Source: Clostridium frigidicarnis (lineage in GTDB: Bacteria; Bacillota; Clostridia; Clostridiales; Clostridiaceae). Taken from it: 64,000 nt of DNA. The stretch's first letter is position 1. The number at the start of each line of letters is the position of its first letter. The position numbers and the translations under genes were made by a program. Positions 62,651 to 64,000 of this stretch are shown one piece after another. The notes beneath the pieces were generated by a model that saw only the letters and a program-made list of their open reading frames with translations, did not search any database and was not told the origin of the DNA. The stretch is taken from the NCBI RefSeq assembly GCF_900111985.1, contig NZ_FOKI01000002.1:158456-222455 (forward strand), written 5' to 3'.

Positions 62651-63640
62651 ATGAAAAAAATAGCAGTAATTTTTAATGGGGGAACCATTTCCATGAAAGT
62701 GGATCCAAAGCTTAAAGCTGCAGTTCCTAGTTTAACTGGAGAAGAGATAATGGCTATGGTAACAGGTATAGAAGGGTATGCTAAAATAGAGTCACATACT
62801 TTTTCTTCACTACCAAGTCCACATGTAACTCCAGAAATTATGTTTAAATTGTCTAAATTCATAAAAGAATTTATAGATAGAGAAGATATAGATGGTGTTG
62901 TTGTTACCCATGGAACAGACACTCTAGAAGAAACGGCGTATTTGCTTGATTTAACTATAAACACAGAGAAACCTATAATAGTAACAGGGTCTATGAGAAG
63001 TGGCTCAGAACTAGGTTATGATGGTCCATCAAATTTAGCTGCATCTATATGTACAGCTATTTCTGATGAAGCTAGAGGAAGAGGTGTACTAGTTTGTTTA
63101 AATGGAGATTTAAATTGTGCATCAGAAGTAACGAAAACAAATTCAATGTCACTAGGTACATTTAAAACTCCAAATTTTGGACCTATAGGAATGGTGGATA
63201 ATAATAAAGTGTTATTCTATAGAAATAGCAATGATAAAGAAAGATTTGATATAACAGAATTAGAAGATAAAGTTGCTTTAATCAAATGTGCATCAGGAAT
63301 GGATTCAAGTTTTATAGATTTCGCAATAGACAAAGGATATAAGGGGATTGTAATAGAAGCCTTAGGTAGAGGTAATATACCTCCAGAAATGGTTTCAGGT
63401 GTTAAGAGAGCTATAGATAACAAGATACCTGTAGTTGTAGTATCTAGATGTTTTGAAGGTAGGGTATGTGATTCATATGGTTACCCTGGCGGTGGAAAAG
63501 ATTTAAGGAAAATAGGAGTAATATTTGGAGATACACTACCTGGACAAAAGGCAAGAATAAAGCTTATGGTAGCACTAAGTAAAACAAATGATTTAGAAAA
63601 AATAAAAGAAATATTTGAGAAAAGCCTATACACATCATAG
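62651..63640 (+). CDS. L-asparaginase
   Basis: A 329-residue asparaginase of the bacterial type I/II fold that hydrolyses asparagine to aspartate and ammonia. The catalytic set T12 (FNGGTISM), T89-D90 (THGTDTLEET) and K162 (SEVTKTNS) falls at the same numbers as in E. coli AnsB. No signal peptide, so it is cytosolic. Start ATG 62651 has AGGGGG seven bases upstream; the ATG at 62630 lacks an SD. Glutaminase activity cannot be judged. Confidence 0.92.
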   Translation: MKKIAVIFNGGTISMKVDPKLKAAVPSLTGEEIMAMVTGIEGYAKIESHTFSSLPSPHVTPEIMFKLSKFIKEFIDREDIDGVVVTHGTDTLEETAYLLDLTINTEKPIIVTGSMRSGSELGYDGPSNLAASICTAISDEARGRGVLVCLNGDLNCASEVTKTNSMSLGTFKTPNFGPIGMVDNNKVLFYRNSNDKERFDITELEDKVALIKCASGMDSSFIDFAIDKGYKGIVIEALGRGNIPPEMVSGVKRAIDNKIPVVVVSRCFEGRVCDSYGYPGGGKDLRKIGVIFGDTLPGQKARIKLMVALSKTNDLEKIKEIFEKSLYTS

Positions 63641-63651
63641 GATATAAAAAG

Positions 63652-63680
63652 ATAAGTCAAACTTTGGCTTATTTTTTTTG
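63652..63680 (+). terminator. Asparaginase terminator
   Basis: ATAAGTCAA (63652-63660) pairs with TTGGCTTAT (63664-63672) with one G-U and an ACT loop, followed by seven T. Confidence 0.85.
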
Positions 63681-63750
63681 ATTTATAGTATATTATAAAA
63701 TTTCGAATCTGTGGATAACTTTGATAACTATTAAAATATATAGATTTTTT

Positions 63751-63984
63751 AGTTGAAAACTTTAATGAGTGAAAAATTACAAGTGGCAAGTTGCAAGAGT
63801 TTAAGAAATTGACAATTGACGATTGAAAATTGACAATTCAAGGATAAATCTTCTAAGGAAGATTTTAAAATTTAAAAAATATAATTTAGAGAAAATCTGT
63901 GATTTTTATCCATAACTTTCAACAATAATCGTCAATCGTCAATTCTAAATTGTCAATTTAAAAAGGGCGCAGCCTTTTGCTCTA
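63751..63984 (+). repeat. Dispersed intergenic repeat copy near window end
   Basis: It contains AGTTGAAAACTTT, ACAAGTGGCAAGTTGC, AATTGACAATTGACGATTG, GGAAGATTTTAAAATTTAAA, AGAAAATCTGTGATTTTTATCC, CGTCAATCGTCAATTC and AAAAGGGCGCAGCCTTTT. The middle closely matches the 3976-4222 copy. It may continue past the point where no gene is visible before 64000. Confidence 0.75.
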
Positions 63985-64000
63985 TTAGGAATTTGTGATC

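Noticed and set aside
63695..63720. TTTCGAATC resembling a tRNA T-loop near the window end.
   Set aside because: No acceptor stem, anticodon arm or D-arm could be placed around it.
1..64000. Searched for CRISPR arrays, prophage, toxin-antitoxin pairs, restriction systems or biosynthetic clusters.
   Set aside because: None is visible. The genes are core metabolism, division, sporulation and regulation, with no region of contrasting composition or phage-type genes.

Overview
The window is AT-rich chromosomal DNA from a spore-forming, Gram-positive, anaerobe-type Firmicute, most likely Clostridium sensu stricto. The evidence is the sporulation genes (spoIIGA-sigE-sigG, an uninterrupted sigK, spoIVA), the FabT/FabK fatty-acid operon, strong AGGAGG-type Shine-Dalgarno (SD) sites with several TTG/GTG starts, and near-universal plus-strand coding. 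I cannot name the species. No rRNA, tRNA, CRISPR array, prophage or complete insertion sequence was found. Nearly everything is core genome.

Layout: 1-2.5 kb holds the end of an M29 aminopeptidase gene, a CsoR/CstR-type repressor and a minus-strand two-part ThrE-type exporter. 2.6-5.0 kb: glyA and a PHP-family phosphatase. 5.05-14.7 kb: one FabT-controlled fatty-acid operon (fabT-fabH-acpP-fabK-fabD-fabG-fabF-accB-fabZ-accC-accD-accA) that covers malonyl-CoA formation, initiation and the whole elongation cycle. 15.3-21.4 kb: rarA, the iscR-iscS-iscU-mnmA sulfur/Fe-S/tRNA-thiolation set, a PRC-barrel protein and an AI-2E-family membrane protein. 21.4-30.3 kb: T-box-controlled alaS, then ireB-ruvX-DUF1292, a Fur-family regulator, RNase J, a YlbF-family protein and typA. 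30.4-37.3 kb: trmR and a U32 protein (tRNA U34 hydroxylation/methoxylation), udk, a penicillin-binding protein, sigK, aroE and pilT. 37.5-45.3 kb: a processive-type glycosyltransferase, ftsA-ftsZ, spoIIGA-sigE-sigG, a YlmC/YmxH protein and nrdR. 45.4-53.2 kb: pgeF, phoP-phoR and pstSCAB-phoU. 53.5-64 kb: a group II PLP decarboxylase, PDZ/radical-SAM DUF512-der-gpsA, spoIVA, a MATE transporter, two tiny ORFs and an asparaginase.

Regulatory sequence is unusually readable. There are FabT-type palindromes over the fab promoter, a T-box before alaS, a sigma-H-type promoter and Spo0A-like box before ftsAZ, a long-spacer promoter with a Spo0A-like box before spoIIGA, and a sigma-F/G-type promoter before sigG. 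Intrinsic terminators separate most transcription units.

I found no convincing new multi-gene system. The least explained material is non-coding: a dispersed intergenic repeat family (six members, built from ATTGTCAATT-like units and a GGGCGTAGCCC-like end), a 161-bp imperfect inverted repeat after accA, a hairpin that appears to bridge an overlong SD-to-start distance in front of ireB, and a terminator-like hairpin that includes the SD of the penicillin-binding-protein gene.
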